Below are positions 1 to 13,417 of a DNA stretch of 64,000 bases, in pieces. This DNA comes from Taiwanofungus camphoratus (lineage: Eukaryota; Basidiomycota; Agaricomycetes; Polyporales; Taiwanofungaceae): the NCBI GenBank assembly GCA_003999685.1, contig CP021229.1:682001-746000 (forward strand), read 5' to 3'. The position numbers and the translations under genes are program-made. Every line of letters begins with the position of its first letter. Positions within the stretch are counted from its first letter, which is position 1. A model generated the notes under the pieces. The model did not search any database and had not been told where the DNA came from. It saw only the letters and a list, made by a program, of their open reading frames with translations.

Positions 1-111
1 AGTGGGGGACAAGCAGTTGGCCGAGAGCCTTGACACCCGACACGGTAGAGCTCACTGGAAACACGTCACGGAAGTCAGCTCTCAAGGCGTAAGAACCCAC
101 GCACTTACTTT

Positions 112-2402
112 TCAGAATCTAGATGGCGCGAAGGGGTAGGATTGACGCCAGGCAGCCATCGCTTGATTGATATCAACAAGATGATAGCGCTCTGCAGCCA
201 AGATGGCGGAAGCGCGACACGTCAATATCAGAGCAAGTAGCAAAACCAAAACTGACCATGATTGAAGAGAAACTAGTCTGGAGTATGTAACAGATGACAC
301 GGCCGACAGCGACGAGCATGCGAAAAACAGGGAGTTGAGCCAGGTACTCGAGGTGGACCGGGTCGACTACGGCGTGCGGTTGGTATTTCCAACTGAGCGC
401 GAAAAAGCTTATAGAGCGGACTCACGGCGCAAGCTCATCTTCAGTAGATACGTCGTGGCCCACTTTCCCCAGGTCAGCCAGTCCAAACCTAAATTAATAC
501 CGACAGCCGTCCTTATTAACGATTCTTTGACAGCCGCGGCGGTGCTGTTAATACTCTCTATTTCTGCATGCGTTTTGTTAGTGAGCTCTGAAAGAGTGTC
601 TACGAGCTTCATAACAGAATCGGAAGCTTCTATTTGAGCACGCTGCGCCAATTCTGCCTGTTGGACGTCTATGTTGAGTTGAGCAGCAGCTTGAGATGCA
701 GCAGCGATCAGGTAGATAACGGACTAGATTACGTCTGAGTCATCAAGAGCAGCGCAATGAGAAGCGAATTGACCTGGTGCATGGCTTCGACGTCGTCCCC
801 GACAAGCATTAGGCTCGTGCGAGTCGCATCCTCCGGCATTTGTCAATAGGAAGCACAGATATGTGTAGTAACAACTTGTATACTCACTGCAATATCCAAC
901 ATACCTTGGAATTGTTCTCTGCCGAGAGAAAGAACCATATCAAGTTCGGAACGGAGGTACCGTTCCATTGTCGGGACTAAAGAAGCCAGCGAGGCGGCAT
1001 GCTTGATCCTCTTCGTCAGTTCAGCTCTTCTACCCAGAATAAGAAGGCATACACGCTCCGCCAGAGATTCAATTGCTGTGTCAGTCTGTATAAAGACAAA
1101 TTTCAAATGAACAATCAATGAGAAAAGAATTCGGTGGCGACCGACCCGTGAGATCATTAGTAATTGATCTTCTTCACTTCGCTGCCGCAAGGTAGACAGG
1201 GAGCTCCTGAAAAGATCAAATATCTCCAGAAGCGAAGGTGTCAGTAAGTATGCTCATGCTTCGAGACTCATGGCAGCTGAATAGTCACCTCCCGAACACC
1301 GATCCGCACGTCATCAACCAAGGCTGATGAGACCGACTTGATGCCTGTCGTTGAAGAGCGAAGATCATCCAAGACGTTTCCCATGGCCTGAAAGCAATTC
1401 TGAGTACCATCGGATGATCGATGATGATGCACTCCGACTACCTGCAAGAATCGTTGTGAGTCAAGTTGAACAGCCTGCATCACTTTTTCACGATCCGTGA
1501 GGTGTCTGATTAGGGCTAGCTTCTCGATTGTCGCATTTTTATAGATTTCCCTTGCAGTGTCTGATATGAGTATCAGGACCGCATATATCACAACAAGACG
1601 ATCAGAGACATCCCAATATCATTCCAACGTCGAAAGGCAAAACATAACTGTGCTAAAAATGATAAAATCAATTTTCCAACCAACTACATCAAAGTCATAA
1701 GAACAGCACTCACGGACTTCGCGAAGGTATCCAGAATAACTTGACCAGTACTGTGCACTTCGAGATAGTGCCCTTAAGTTATCAACACAGATCAGCATGT
1801 GATCGCGCGCATATATAAGGACGAAGAAACACACTCTACACAGTCTCGAGGCGATTCTTTTGATCCAAAGCTACTCGTCGTGTCCGACACATGAGCATAC
1901 GACTCGCATTCTAAAGGTGTTGAATGGTGCGTGGCAGTAGCAAGCTCACAAAGAGTCATGGAGATTGCGGCTGTATCAGAATCAGCAAATCGATTGCTTC
2001 AGATATGAAGAGTACAAGCCTTTGACTCGTTCATTCTCGCCGATGTCTAGCTCTCCGCAACGCGTCCTGATGAAGCTAGTCACACGTCTAAAACAATCGG
2101 GCTGGCGTTCGTAATGATCCAGAGATTCTAAGAAAGATGGGCGTGCATAAATGTCGCGTCCAACGCACTTAATGAGGTCAACAGACCTGCATTTCGCACT
2201 ATCATGGCGATCTCGCCTGAATCAAGGATATCTGGTGCATACAATCAATACACAGGCTACTTCAGGCAATCTTTAGCAACCTACCTTGTGACATTGCGTT
2301 TAGAGCAAGTGCATCTGTTCCTGCCGACAATTGAGCTGTGATCCATGAAAAGGCGTAAGAGTAGTGAGCAGAGATAGCAGATATGGCCAAGAGCGTAAGC
2401 AT
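112..2402 (-). CDS. KAR5: Kar5/Tht1-like nuclear fusion (karyogamy) protein, multi-exon
   Basis: Kar5/Tht1/Brambleberry proteins sit in the nuclear envelope and ER and are needed for nuclear-membrane fusion after mating. The chosen ATG (2402) opens a signal-peptide-like segment, MLTLLAISAISAHYSYA. Family signatures then follow over successive exons: ERQPDCFRR and TRCGELD (the cysteine-rich N-terminal block), AISMTLCELATAT, ALSRSAQYWSSYSGYLREV, PQLCFAFRRWND and DTAREIYKNATIEKLAL. Further on lie helical, coiled-coil-like exons (TAIESLAERV..., about 1090-900; AELAQRAQIEAS..., about 660-440), and a hydrophobic stretch near 300-200 fits the C-terminal membrane segment. Exons I could fix: 2402-2285, 2186-2169 (18 nt), 2127-2020, 1970 onward, and one ending at 1614 with the next starting at 1560. 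Two introns lack a GT donor: 2019-1971 begins GC, and 1613-1561 begins GG. The family call is firm. The exact C-terminal exon chain is inferred, and the stop near 112 is the best candidate. Confidence 0.85.
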
Positions 2403-4254
2403 TTCCTCAGCGAGTTTCGTGACTACAGGATGACGATGCCTTATACAATACTTAGTCCTTGTCAACGCAAGACAAGTGGCTGCTTATAAGTAGAATTCGA
2501 TAGTGGTGCACTCAAGTAAAGTTAACTGCAAGTCCACCGTCACGGCAGTATACGCAAGTCGGACACTTTTGTTGCACGTGAGAAGGTCGTGGCCCGCCTA
2601 CCGCGAGAGCTGGTATCGGTGGCCACAATCATTGAACGCAGGGCTCAGAATTGGTTTTACATAACTTGAATATTCCTGCTACGGCTTCTGCATTGATGTC
2701 CCTTCAACATTCACAGCTTTCGGTAGGGACATACACTGGGCATGGATCATCCGGTATTGTTTGGGCTTCGCCAGCTTTCCATAGCTTGCTTGATTTCTCA
2801 CCTTGTACCTTGTATCTTGGCCCGTGGTGTCTTTATTCAATCTTTCCTGATATAACATTCTACATAGGATTCAAATATTCTATTCCTCAGAAGATCGAAC
2901 GTCCTAATGCATTTACGAGATGTGGGTCGCAAAGAATTGGCTATTGCAGACTTGCTTAAAAGGGCGCCTTTCGTTACACTACTCCTCATCTCCTCGCAAT
3001 ATCAGCGTGCAGATGGTGGGGCCGTTGTTCCGACTCCTGGTTTATGATTGTGGTAAGGTGACCATGTGGAGCCTCTAACCTGGAATTTTAACATTCCACT
3101 AGTCCAGCACGTAGAGTCCTTCACCAGTACTTATCTCAAATCTTGCAAGCCGCAATTCATGCTAGGGGCACGAGCTCCCATCGTTTGCACGCCCCTATCG
3201 GCGCCTGCCTCGTGCGTATTTAGATCCTTTTTGACAAGCGTTGTCCCGGTTGACACTGAAACCTTCGATCCAAAATTGCACTATATAGTTGCTAGATCGG
3301 AGAAAAACCGTGGTTTTGGCAACTCGAAGTGGTCAGAAAGCTTCCATCAAACATTGGCAGGCACAGTATTTTCCTATGTGTCTTTTTTCACCTTTCGATT
3401 TGTTATACTGCCCTTGTGCTTATATCACATAGCGTTTGGCTTGCGTACCGGGCTCCAGTCATTGCTGTATCGAGCTCTATCTTGACGTCAGCGCGAAAAC
3501 TAAGTGTTCAAACTGACATAGGGGATCTGCTCACTAGACAGAATGCATCTTTTGCTTTTCTCTGAAACTGTGACTCTTGCATTTTGGTGCGACTCTTTCC
3601 TTGATGTACAAATCGACCCTTTCTGCGGCAAGCAGATCAATTGACGGACAATTCTGACTGCGGAAGGGGTCGGTCGCGACGCACGTCCATCAAACATACA
3701 GATCGCATGGACTACGTAGATGCAGACCGGCGGGAACGTTTCCCAAGTTACCATCTTAAAAATGTGTTGATCACCGTTATGTAGTCTCGGAACGTGTTTC
3801 CTTTTGATCCTTGCAGCGGCTGTGCCCTGCAGATCATTCCGGCCATATCGGGAATGCTACACGAGGTCCAAGTTACAAGAAGTGCTCCCACCGACACGGG
3901 GCCGTCTTACCTTTGTGGTGAGCTAATTGCGAGCGGATCAGGAAAAACGTCGCTGAGTCAGTACGTGCATTCAATATAAGAATACTAGAGATACAGTGGC
4001 GATATGCATTCGAATATCATGGACATAAAACATGCTAAGATACGCTACAGGTCAAAAGAATGAGGAGGGAAAGGAATGCTCTAGGTCTTGTATATTAATC
4101 AAATGAAAGTGTTGGTAGCAGTGACGAAAGGACAGAAATATTAGGTTGAACAAAAGGAAAGCAAAGGCAAAACATGTAGCACGATTACGAATAGCAGAAC
4201 TAGAAATAAAAATGAACACTATAGCACAACTCACATAGTCGGTGCTGGATACTT
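2403..4254. other. Intergenic region, no gene recognised
   Basis: Between KAR5 and the next gene there are only short open stretches. The longest, on the + strand at 3066-3485, begins at GTG rather than ATG and matches no family I know. Part of the stretch just right of 2402 must hold the KAR5 promoter. I see no repeat, tRNA or conserved motif. Small unrecognised exons cannot be excluded. Confidence 0.5.
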
Positions 4255-5960
4255 TTACCGGCGTTCCTCGCCTCGATTTCGTCTGGTGTTCGTCGTGCCC
4301 GACGCAAGTTTATTTTCCCACTTTGCAGCACCTTCTCCTTGAACCCAGCTGCCAGTGATTGGGTCCCTTTCAAAGTCGCCATCCCGGTAATCATACCGCT
4401 CCTGAAGTAATTTCAGGAGAGGGTTCCTCAGCGCGGGATCCATGCGCACGGTCTCGCCGGGATGATAACTCCCTACACCATGCCGTGACAAGCTCTCCTC
4501 GAATAATGCCTCTTCGTAGGTGCAACCACAATTAAGATATCCCGGAGGCGCCATGCGGGGTGGGAACGCCCTGCGTTCGCGCCGGGAATCATGCCATGCA
4601 CATAGTGCATTGCCCGCACGATTCAGCGAGCAGTATATCTTTTTGCGAGCTTCTGTACGAGCACGCCAGTCTTCCTGGAATGCCTGTGGAAGCGTTGGCG
4701 TCGTGAGAGGGGAAGGAAGAGTGCTACTACCTGAGACAGAGGGTGCACCGCTTCCAGGTGATTGAGTGCGCGCCAACTCTACTTCGAGTTCGCTTATTCG
4801 TTGTTGGAGGCGCCGAATGACGTCCTCGGAATTTGGCTGCAAGGGCAGGGACGAACGGCTCATCGACATAGGCATAGGTGGTGTCGGAGGTTGGGAGAGA
4901 TAAGTCGGAATATCAGAAGTGCCAGGCGGTGCAGCTAATGGGTTAGGTAACCCTGTTTCGGCCCGCATCATAGCCTGAGCTCTGGATTGCTGGTATGAAA
5001 ACGATTCGGGATATGCAGGGGAAGCTATGGGAGACATCGTTTCGAGACTTGGATTAGAAAAGTTTTGGGAATTATATTGGGGATATTGGTATACGGAAAA
5101 TGCTCCAGAGGGACTTGCGGAAGTGATAGGCGTGGGAGGCGTCGGACCGTAAGGCGTCATACTCCCTCCTTCGACGGCGTTTGCGGAGTAGCCTCCTTGT
5201 GACATCCCTTGTGGTGTCCAGGCCATTCCAGATGGAATGGTCAATTGAGGATGTGAAGAAATGTGCGTATCTCCCATGGCACCCGACAGACTTGACGTCG
5301 GACTAGAGGGCCTTACATTCCCACGATCAGTGATGCGCTGATATGATTCGTTCTAGCACGCGTCCGCCATCAGCGCATCATAAACTGAGGTGGACATGAA
5401 CACCTTACTTGTTCATGCGTGTAACTGTCAAGATAAGCGAACGATTGAGGCTCCCCACTTCCAGCTCTTCTGTAGGAACCCGTCATTGTTTGAGGAGCAT
5501 TGGAGAATTGCCTCTGGCCTTGATTCATATGCCCTTTGGGGGGCCACGATCCATGAGGAGGTTGAGCCATCACCTCTCGTGCGCTTGCTAATTGGGAACT
5601 TGGACGCTGACGACTAGTTGGGGCCGAAAAAGAGTTGGAGCGCCAGTTTCTCACTTAGGAAGGCAAGCCCCTAGAAGCGGGGACCCTCAATGGGCGGGAA
5701 GGGTGAGGAAGCGGAGGAGAAGAGCTGCCAGCTCGATTGAGTGCGGATGTGCCTCGCTAACGGTGGGACGAAGCAAGAGGCAGCATTTAAGTGAAACGCA
5801 CGCATGTCAATGGGCAGTGCCACTCTATTGCTCGTGGGTAGAAGACGTTAGAGAGTGTAGCTCGGAGTAGTATGCTCACAACCCGGCCGATGGCGTCGTT
5901 CAGACCGCGCAGATGATCATACAGTCGCGAGGGACCGCGATCCATCGAAGGTCTGTCCAT
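4255..5960 (-). CDS. Conserved fungal protein with low-complexity N-terminus and Cys-containing C-terminal domain
   Basis: I do not know a function. The last two exons are clear: one ending at 5409 and one at 5337-4255, joined across a 71-base intron (5408-5338), reading through HEQ|RITDRGN. The long N-terminal part is rich in Pro, Ser, Gln and Tyr, as in disordered regulatory proteins. A short heptad-like helix follows (EDVIRRLQQRISELEVELA). The C-terminal block is globular and looks conserved, with NALCAWHDSRRERRA, PPGYLNCGCTYEEALFEESL and RHGVGSYHPGETVRMDPALR. I recall this block from other uncharacterised fungal proteins. A first exon beginning with ATG at 5960 (MDRPSMDRGPSRLYDHLRGL) fits well, but the exons between 5882 and 5659 could not be joined with confidence. 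A start at 5570 (MAQPPHGSW) is the alternative. A nuclear or signalling adaptor role would be a guess. Confidence 0.65.
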
Positions 5961-7914
5961 TCATGTGAAGTGAGGATACTGCATCTAACCGACAGGCATT
6001 CTCACCAATCCGAGGTTGATACCATCTACCACTCGGTAGTGGCGCGAGCTGGCAAGTGCCTACAAATCACGCGTTGACATGAGACAACGAGCGATGGTGC
6101 ATGGACACCGCATGCTTGATCCTCATCGCTATGGCTTGCACTGCCTCGAACAAAGTCATATCAGCATGGTGAACCTCTATGATGCCGGAAACCAGAAATC
6201 TGCGATCGGCTTCATATTTCTTATGCAGAATAAGATTTCCGCAACTCACACTATACCAGATACTCCTGCTTGAGGATAATGCCCTTTCAGATTCGATGTG
6301 TCAATATAATGAAATCACAACCAATGTTTGTTATCAGGAAGCTGCTGCGTGTGAATATTACACGTGATGCCAGTGAATGTCGGTGTTTTCAGTGTGTTTC
6401 CGATATGTTCACAGCATAGTTCACATCAGTCGGGCTTGTCAAACTTGTCTTGCTCGAGCCCTCTTACCTGATGCTTGATCAGAACATACTGTCAATGGTT
6501 AGACTCAGACGTGAAAACTAGAAGTAAGTTCGCAAGTTATGAGCAACTGGGCAGCGAACTCTGAGTGACCATTTGGGTAGCCATCGCCTCTCAGTTCCCG
6601 TCTGGTCGGTGAGCACCTAGCACCAGACCGCAACACGACATGACTTGTACGTAGCAATGTCTGTGTTTCTCTCCGACCTTCGTGAGTAAACTTCCTCCGA
6701 TGTATCCATCGACCATTTGATGCCTGTTGAAGCGTCTCAACTCTGTCAGGTGGACATATATATATATATTCGGCAGCACAATATGATCCGCGCGGACTGC
6801 GTGGTAAGCTGGATTATGTAGGACCACCAGCTCATCATATTATGACTTAGGGACCGATAATTCAGCCAAATTATCCAGCATGATGATCTCTGCACGGACA
6901 TATCTTCACTGAAGCGTCATCGTTACTTGATAACAATCTGTCCTCCAAGGCCATGTAGTTGTCGTGTCGTATCTCGTCGATTTCTCAGTGCGGGTGTCGC
7001 ATTGGTAAGCTGTTCCGACCGTAAGCACATTGTGCAATCCGAAAATGGATCCCAGATGTGTTCTCTAGCCATGACGTGTTCTGACCAGCACCAAGCATGA
7101 TCTGAAAAAATCGTCGTAAACCATAAATATTGCAACGCTACGCTTGTCTACACTGCTGACATAAACAATATGTAAGCAGGTTGCGGCTGGTACAGCATGC
7201 GCTAAGTCCGGGTAGTGGTCACTCCATTGACTGGACAATAGCGATGCTTCTATCATTCTCTCTGAAGTATTCGAGCATTTGTTCAAATGATAATCATTAG
7301 AGACGTAACAGCATACCATGACTGGATATGTGACGCATCTTCAAATAAGGAAGAGGGCATGAGGAGCCTAATTGGCAGTCAATCAGGTATGAACTAAACC
7401 GTTCAATATCTTACCGACCAAGCATGAACGTTAATAGGCACATTCACTGCTCGGTCGAACGTCTGCTATGGCTTCACGCGCAATGCAAAATGGTCAGTGA
7501 GTGCAAAATCCTGTCCCGAGGACCACAGTCATCAATAAACCTCATAAAACTTGGTTAAGGTATAGGTACAATAGTATCCTAGAGGCTCCTCAAGTCTTGG
7601 TACGAAAATATACACCGTAGCCAATTTACGAGATGTAAAGATGCCGTTGCGAGACCCAGACATGGTCATTTCCCAACCATGATGAGCAGATCTACTCCGA
7701 TCCTGGCCCCTGTTCCTCCTCAAAATTTCTTTAGTCAGGGTCAAGTACCTTTTATTCAGACCCTTTATTTTTTATATGAACAATTGTTGTGGTTTCCACA
7801 ATTCGACAAACATTGTTCGAGCATGACGGATTCCGCCACATAGGCTCAGAAAGGAAATCACACTTGCAAGCTCCGATCTGGCGTTGGAGGGTTCCTGCGA
7901 CGCTGCACTCCGCC
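5961..7914. other. Gene-poor stretch, only fragmentary ORFs
   Basis: Several short minus-strand stretches (about 6249-6067, 6827-6591, 7319-6923 and 7744-7532) have protein-like composition, for example KYEADRRFLVSGIIEVHH. They could not be joined into a family I recognise. They may be exons of a rapidly evolving gene or remnants of one. A short TA-repeat run lies near 6758-6771. No RNA gene was seen. Confidence 0.4.
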
Positions 7915-8503
7915 TAGTGCTGCCGCGAGGTGAGGTACCTCCACCTTGAGGTGATTTGAGGTGCGTCGGCACGGCTGCCGGTCACCTCAAGGTACCTCAA
8001 GGTCGCCTCAAGGTTTGAGGTGCAGCCCGTAACAGTCACGTTACCTACTGCCCTGCCTTGGTGAATGACGAATGTAATAGCAATATGTGTGATGCTACAG
8101 TAAACATCTGCCATTAGTTACTTATTGCTACTGGTTTGAAACTTTACTTCCAGACGAAACTTTAGTCTATCAGAGAATGCATAAAAGCCATATTCTGGCT
8201 TACCGCAATATCATTTGAATTTTACTTTCTATACTCTACTAAGTTACTGTCCTGTTCTGCACAAGTATATTATTACCACCTGAAGGGGCATGACGACAGA
8301 CTCGGGAAGTCCCTGGTGTGCACTAGTCTCCATTGCCTGACCATATAGAAACATAGGTGCTTTATCTAGTAAGTGGGTGCGGTCGGCATACTAATGCCGG
8401 TTACCTGAAGGTACTTCAAGGTGTACCTCAAGCACCTCAAGGTGACCGAGGTGCGCCACCAACCACCTCAAGGTCACCTTCACCTCACCTTGCGGCAACA
8501 CTA
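7915..8503. mobile_element. hAT-like MITE, copy 1 (589 bp) with TIRs and 8-bp TSD
   Basis: The left end reads TAGTGCTGCCGCGAGGTGAG and the right end, reverse-complemented, TAGTGTTGCCGCAAGGTGAG, so the terminal inverted repeats agree at 18 of 20 positions and start with the TAGTG typical of hAT ends. Flanks are ACTCCGCC (7907-7914) and ACTCCGGC (8504-8511), an 8-base target duplication with one mismatch; 8 bases is the hAT size. Just inside each end lie repeated copies of ACCTCAAGGT, itself a near-palindrome, in both orientations. There is no transposase ORF, so the element is non-autonomous. A second member with the same ends lies at 30571-31124. Confidence 0.85.
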
Positions 8504-8511
8504 ACTCCGGC

Positions 8512-10771
8512 AAAGCCGGCAGGCTGTGACATAGTGTGACAAAATGTTGCATTACACTTCCACACTGTACTCTTCGTCTCGGGTCTCAGAAACACTACTC
8601 TACACAACAAAAAATTATAAATAGACAGTCATTTAGCTGAGAGTTTCCCCCGGTCATAGAGAAATTCCGAGGTCAAAATGTTGAGTGGTCGCAGAGCTAT
8701 TCACTACCTGCCAAAACTTTTGCGCTCCGCATGAACTCATAGTACCTGCTGTAAGCAACACAGACTTACAGATTCCCTTAGTGACCCTGGGCCCTCATCA
8801 ACATCAGAGATCAGGAATCGGAACTGATGGCGCAGTAGAGTAACGGACGAAAGTCCACTAACCTTCTAGGCAGGTTACCTAACTGTGAATGCACCATACT
8901 GACTGGTGATGTGATTCAAGGATGCAGCGACATTCTGAATCACAAGCAACACAAAAGGGGTGATGTGGAACAGGAGCCTACGAAAGTATTGCTTTGGTAC
9001 AGTTAGTTGTGAACATCTCCACGTGTGGACAAGCAGATCGCATCCGACTCGTCGTAACTGGTTGCACTCTGCATAGATTGCGATGATGTTCAGATACGCA
9101 TGTGTATATGCAATGACAAGTCACCACGATCGTTGCCCTCACTCGCACACAGATGATTAACCGGCACAGCGCTGAGCAACGCAGAAGATGGTCCGCATAT
9201 GCAATGCATCCTCTACAGGCACCGCGAATTCGGATACGTTGACGTAAAAAGTCCTCTCGGGCAGTGCAAGGTTCACTGCGTCGCGAGAGGACTAAGGCGC
9301 CGTGGGTCGAGCCATCAATTGTACCAGAAATATCTTTGTGGAGTAAGGAAGCCTATCACAAGGCTTCAGAAAGTGAAAGTTGCCCGAAGGGAAAAGCACA
9401 GGAGTCGCACTAGGAGCAGGAGGAATCAAGGATCTTGAATTTACATGCCTCCGAATGTAACAATACTCTATCGATGGGTGACAGTCGTCGTATGGTATCC
9501 TGTGCAGACGGAGGCTACAACATCATTAATTACCGAAGAAATCAGGCTCGTGGAACGCGCTTACCGTGGTTTCTGTATTTCCTTTTGAAATTGGTAACAC
9601 AAACACCGGTCATAAACAGACTATAGTCTCACACGATGACTGTCATTCAGCGATCATCGCTGCCATCAGACATCAGCCCAGCATTGCCATGCCAAAATCA
9701 CGGTTCGATAAGGGCAAGTCAACCTACTGGGCGTAAAGGCGAGTACCTGCATCGTATTGAACTTTGTCCGTATACCAACATGCATTGGCAACGAATGCCA
9801 CGTCCCCAAACACCAGTGGTGGAATCCGTTGTCACCGCGTAAGTGCTTAACCCACCCCACCTCTCACATCTCCAGTAAATATAGCTTTGCTACAGTCTCT
9901 TGCGTAGTCTTTACTTTGCGCCAAGCGACTCCGCTACTATGATCAGGGTAGCCAACACTTGAGACCATTTCATTGAAGATTACAGACCCATAAGAAATAC
10001 TCATACGTACGAAATCTTGGTGAAGATGGATGCATGCTCACCACAATTTATAAAGTGGTCCGGGGAGTGCACGGATGGCTACTAAGATAGTCGGGCATTA
10101 CTGTGACCCGCAGCCTAAATCACGTAGAATAGAGCTAGTTTGTCTCCGAAGGCGTATTCTCGTAGCGGACAACATCGCGCCAAGGTTTTCCTTTCGGAAG
10201 GGTTTGGCTGCGTACCAAGGAATGATTAACGGCAAATTGGAAGGCCACGGAGAAGAAGTCACCTTGACTCTGGGGGAACACTTATCTCTCCCGTATTCAT
10301 GTCAACATCAACAAACCTAGTCATTTCCACGGCGGGCCTTCCAGGACAACTACGAGTTGTGTAGCACGATGAATGAGAAGCGCGTGTTCCAGGCTTACAT
10401 TCTGAATATGCGTGGGATGGGCCAGCAGTGAAACTGCGGCTCCCCTGCACTGGTGACTTCTGCTTCACACTTGTATTGCACAATCTCGGCAAGACGACAT
10501 TTACTCTGTGCCGGCGTGGTTACGGCTAGAGAGCGGTTTGCCATGAAAACCAAAAACCGAGACAGAGGTGACTGAAAAGGATCCCACTTGTGAAGTGGAA
10601 GCGAACTAAGAGGACGGGTAAGATTTCAGCCACACACACGTGGTCTTCTATCGGGGACGAGTGCAGGGAAAATAAAGTGGGGATCCCTATCGCATCAGTT
10701 CTCACCCATTCTCTGCTCTTTACCACCATAGCCCCTTCTCATACCAGTTCCTCTCGAGTTCTGCAAACAAA
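8512..10771. other. Intergenic region upstream of SAHH, no gene recognised
   Basis: About 2.2 kb without a supported gene. Open stretches at 9199-9438 (+) and 9636-9860 (both strands) are short and match nothing I know. The last few hundred bases before 10772 should contain the SAHH promoter and 5' leader, including a pyrimidine-rich run just before the ATG (CCATAGCCCCTTCTCATACC at about 10727-10746). Confidence 0.5.
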
Positions 10772-12625
<1,854 letters not shown>

Positions 12626-13417
12626 GGGTGTGTGCATAGTGGAACGCTAAGACGACCGACGGCCTCAACGTGCCCTCGCCGATAAAAAAGGTAATGGGAA
12701 GGGATTTTCAACATCCCCGGTGGTTGACGGCTGGCTGCGCCTCCGCGTCCCGGGGAGGGGCGTGCCGTGGACCTGATGCTGGCAGCGTGTAGGACGAATA
12801 GCGTCGGTGTAGCGTCTGTCTTGTCTGTTGGGAGTGTGAGGCCTCAACGTGCCTGTCTCCAATATATGTTTGAAAATGCAATACAGGACACTTGCTCATA
12901 ACGCATAACGTTGGTGCCCGGGTTTTGTCATGCATCATGAGATCTGATGATAATCGCCTTGTTTGAAGTAAGCTAGTGTCGCTATCGTCCCTAGTAGGAA
13001 CGTACGTTGGGTTCTTCCAAGGGTATCTGAAGTGTGGGGCAGCTTGTGAATATAACTTGTATGTAGGCGCGACACCGGAGCATTGGCGACGCGTACTCGA
13101 GTACTTATATGTCACGTGGACGTGACGGTGCGGGTACGGGAACTTGAAAGCTAGAGGCTGCCCAAAGTTGCCATCGAAAGGCCTCGAGGACTGTCATGAA
13201 AAAGGCTCAGGGTCAAGTATATAGAACTCTTCAAGTACGCGCGGACGATACCATACTGCATTGATCCCGCCCTCCCACGCTACGTCCATACATAGCCTGA
13301 GATCCGCCCAAGATGTGAGAGCGTTGGCCTTGCTTGTTTCTACCCTCCATCCCATTCTGCGCTTGCGCCCCTAGTGCTCTCTACACACACATTCAAACAC
13401 CAGGAGATTATCCTCCC
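12626..13417. other. SAHH 3' flank and dehydrogenase promoter
   Basis: A 792-base spacer with no supported gene. Minus-strand open stretches here (about 13115-12665) run antisense to the SAHH 3' end and have no recognisable motif. ACACACA and CCATCCCATTC-type pyrimidine tracts lie just before the ATG at 13418. Confidence 0.5.

Noticed and set aside
3066-3485. 139-codon + strand frame in the KAR5 upstream region
   Set aside because: It begins at GTG, has no motif, and no supporting exon structure was found.
7915-8503. TA target duplication and a Tc1/mariner assignment for the MITE
   Set aside because: TA flanks both ends, but if TA is counted as the TAGTG terminus an 8-base duplication appears in both copies, which explains more of the sequence.
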